Source of the DNA: Fidelibacterota bacterium
GTDB taxonomy: Bacteria > Bipolaricaulota > Bipolaricaulia > Bipolaricaulales > Bipolaricaulaceae
Assembly (NCBI GenBank): GCA_024277405.1
Contig: JAJRVI010000205.1
Coordinates: 1 to 7,769, forward strand
Direction: 5' to 3'
Length of the DNA: 7,769 nt
The notes below the pieces were generated by a model that had not been told where the DNA came from, ran no database searches, and saw only the letters and a list, made by a program, of their open reading frames with translations. Position numbers and translations under genes: made by a program. Positions 6,317 to 7,769 of the stretch are shown piece by piece (position 1 is the first letter of the stretch; the number at the start of each line of letters is the position of its first letter).

Positions 6317-7398
6317 CGTAGGCCCTCCGCCACCCATAAGAGCTCGCGGGCCACCTCCCACGCGGCCTGCGGCCGGGCCAAGGCCGCGGCCCCACGGGCC
6401 AGGGCACGGAGCCTGTCCGCATCCCTCCACAGCGCCCCTATCGCCCGCCCGAGCTCCCCCCGCCTGATCCCATCCTCCTCCAACACGAGGGCGCCCCCGT
6501 GGGCCGCGATGGCGTGGGCGTTCTTGTCCTGATGTCGCCCCGCGGCGCCCCTCCAGGGCACGAGGATCGCGGGCCGCCCCGCGGCCAGGACCTCCGCCAC
6601 GGTGGAGGCGCCGGCCCGGCTCACCACGAGCCGTGCCCCCGCGTACGCGCCCCCCACGTCCCCGATCCAACGGACGGCCCTCACCCGCTCGATCCCCCTC
6701 ACCCGGAACATCCGCTCCACCTTCCTCGGGTCCGCGGAGCGCCCGGCGGATACGTAGAGGGAGAAGTGCGGGAGGCGCGCGAGCTCCGGGGCCGCGGCCA
6801 GGAGGGCATCGATGAGGAAGGACGATCCCAGTGACCCCCCCAGGAGGAGGAGGTGGCCCCGGGGCACGTAATCGCGCCGGCGGCGTAGGATCTCCCGGCG
6901 CACCGGGACCCCGGTCACCCTGGCCCGGTCGCGACGCGGGACCTCTGCCAACGTCTCGGGGAAAGAGAGCAGGATGCGACGGGCGAACCGGGCGAGGATC
7001 CGGTTGGCGAGGCCGAGGGAGGCGTTCTGTTCGTGGATCACCAGGGGTATGCGCAGCAGGTGGGCTGCCATCCCTGGGGCGAAGGAGGCGTAACAGCCCA
7101 TCCCTAGGACCACATCGGGCCGGATTTCCTCCAGGATCCCCGCGGCCCGCCACACGTCCCACGGGAGCCGCACGAGGGTCCGCGCACCGAAGAGGATGTG
7201 CGTGCGCGGTATCCCGGATGACCGGAACGGGATGAAGGCGATGTCCGAGCGCCTCCCCACGATCTCTTCCTCGATGCTCCCGGGACGGCCCAGCCAGAAC
7301 ACGCGGAGGTCGGGGTCCATCTCCCGGAGGACCTCCACCACGGCCAACGCGGGGTATATGTGTCCCGCGGAGCCGCCCACCGCCAACAGGAGTCTCAT
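6292..7398 (-). CDS. murG: UDP-GlcNAc:lipid I N-acetylglucosaminyltransferase (MurG)
   Basis: MurG is the membrane-associated GT28 glycosyltransferase that transfers GlcNAc to lipid I, giving lipid II on the cytoplasmic face. The 368-residue length is normal. The N-terminal domain has the glycine-rich acceptor-side motif GGSAGHIYPALAV (8-20), GMGCYASFAPGMAA (99-112) and IHEQNA (121-126). The C-terminal donor domain has LLLLGGSLGSSFL (183-195), VSRAGASTVAEVLAAGRPAI (259-278), VPWRGAAGRHQDKNA (280-294). Small departures from the common pattern are SAGHIYP for TGGHIYP, and Cys102 where GGY is usual. ATG 7398 overlaps the ftsW stop as ATGA, with GGAGG seven bases upstream. The end overlaps murC. 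Position between ftsW and murC is standard for the dcw cluster. Confidence 0.97.
   Translation of the reverse strand: MRLLLAVGGSAGHIYPALAVVEVLREMDPDLRVFWLGRPGSIEEEIVGRRSDIAFIPFRSSGIPRTHILFGARTLVRLPWDVWRAAGILEEIRPDVVLGMGCYASFAPGMAAHLLRIPLVIHEQNASLGLANRILARFARRILLSFPETLAEVPRRDRARVTGVPVRREILRRRRDYVPRGHLLLLGGSLGSSFLIDALLAAAPELARLPHFSLYVSAGRSADPRKVERMFRVRGIERVRAVRWIGDVGGAYAGARLVVSRAGASTVAEVLAAGRPAILVPWRGAAGRHQDKNAHAIAAHGGALVLEEDGIRRGELGRAIGALWRDADRLRALARGAAALARPQAAWEVARELLWVAEGLRWTVPACT
6323..6328 (-). promoter_or_regulatory. Ribosome binding site fixing a TTG start for murC
   Basis: GGAGGG on the minus strand (6328-6323) is followed by a seven-base spacer and TTG at 6316. This is the best Shine-Dalgarno near the murC N terminus and lies inside the end of murG, so murC translation is probably coupled to murG. 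Confidence 0.7.
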
Positions 7399-7769
7399 AC
7401 CTCCGCCTCCCGCGCTACACCCAGAAGGATCCCCACCAGCCCCATCGAGACCGCGAGCGAACTGCCCCCATAGGAGATGAAGGGGAGGGTGAGGCCGGTG
7501 ACGGGGAACACACCCACCACGACGCCCAGATTGAGGAGGGCCTGGAACCCGAGGATGAAGGAGGCCCCCAACGCCAGGAGGGCCCCGAGGTCGTCCCGGG
7601 CGTCACGGGAAACCACATATCCCAACGCCACCAGGGCCGCCAAAAGGGCGATCAGGGCCAGGGCACCAAGGATCCCGGCCTCCTCGCCCACCACCGCGAA
7701 GATGAAGTCGTTGTGGGCCGAGGGGAGGTAGAAGAGCTTAGCCCGTGAGGCGCCGAGCCCCCGGCCGAA
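7395..7769 (-). CDS. ftsW: Septal peptidoglycan polymerase FtsW (5' end beyond the window)
   Basis: Only the last 124 codons are present; the frame is open at the right edge. FtsW is the SEDS-family glycosyltransferase that polymerises lipid II at the division septum together with its partner penicillin-binding protein. The visible part starts FGRGLGASRAKLFYLPSAHN and continues DFIFAVVGEEAG, the conserved extracellular loop of SEDS proteins. Three hydrophobic segments follow (about 32-53, 61-82 and 95-118), with the family signatures FQALLNLGVVVG (75-86) and PVTGLTLPFISYGGSSL (89-105). The position next to murG favours FtsW over the elongation paralogue RodA, whose genes usually lie with mreBCD or mrdA. 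It ends in a four-base ATGA overlap with murG. Confidence 0.95.
   Translation of the reverse strand, partial: FGRGLGASRAKLFYLPSAHNDFIFAVVGEEAGILGALALIALLAALVALGYVVSRDARDDLGALLALGASFILGFQALLNLGVVVGVFPVTGLTLPFISYGGSSLAVSMGLVGILLGVAREAEV
7406..7410 (-). promoter_or_regulatory. Ribosome binding site of murG
   Basis: GGAGG at 7410-7406 on the minus strand sits seven bases before the murG ATG. A second GGAGG (7404-7400) is only one base from the start, too close to be used. The site is within the last ftsW codons, which fits translational coupling. Confidence 0.6.

Noticed and set aside
6317..7162. Extension of the murC frame upstream through murG
   Set aside because: The extension is low-complexity out-of-frame murG; MurC homology and a strong ribosome binding site place the start at 6316.
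1..7769. tRNA/rRNA genes, CRISPR arrays, insertion sequences, toxin-antitoxin or phage-defence genes
   Set aside because: No cloverleaf, regular direct repeat array, transposase motif or terminal inverted repeats were seen; all space but 164 bases is taken up by recognised genes.

Overview
The window is a GC-rich (about two thirds G+C by eye), densely packed stretch of bacterial chromosome. Every gene I can support lies on the minus strand. Transcription runs from the right edge to the left: ftsW (3' end only), murG, murC, murB, ftsQ, ftsA, ftsZ, then a separate secreted beta-propeller gene that runs off the left edge. This is the downstream half of a classic dcw (division and cell wall) cluster. 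It is housekeeping DNA; I see no mobile element, CRISPR array, RNA gene or defence system.

Layout in transcription order. 7769-7395 is the C-terminal third of FtsW, the septal peptidoglycan polymerase. 7398-6292 is MurG (lipid II synthesis). 6316-4985 is MurC (UDP-MurNAc:L-alanine ligase). 5021-4135 is MurB (UDP-MurNAc formation), whose frame is broken at a run of seven C (minus strand) near 4339-4345. 4144-3347 is FtsQ/DivIB. 3343-2099 is FtsA. 2102-1026 is FtsZ. Neighbouring genes overlap by 4 to 37 bases or are 3 bases apart, so the block should be one transcript with coupled translation. A good sigma70-like promoter candidate lies inside ftsQ (3937-3909), in a locally AT-richer patch, and could add expression of ftsA and ftsZ.

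How the genes work together: MurB and MurC make UDP-MurNAc-L-Ala in the cytoplasm, MurG finishes lipid II at the membrane, and FtsW polymerises it at the septum. FtsZ forms the cytokinetic ring, FtsA ties it to the membrane, and FtsQ links the ring to the periplasmic/extracellular synthesis machinery. No ddl gene lies between murB and ftsQ, unlike in E. coli.

A 164-base gap (862-1025) after ftsZ contains a weak hairpin and then an AT-rich patch with a ribosome binding site. It leads into a gene for an exported protein with repeats like the virginiamycin B lyase (Vgb) / NHL propeller family, probably its own transcription unit.

Organism: a GC-rich bacterium that makes peptidoglycan. The order murG-murC-murB-ftsQ-ftsA-ftsZ without ddl recalls Deinococcus-Thermus and several deep-branching or candidate phyla (for example Bipolaricaulota), but I cannot place it from this window alone. 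The most useful observations are the murB frameshift, the slippery G8 run at the ftsA/ftsZ junction, which would join the two frames by a -1 slip, and the candidate promoter inside ftsQ.
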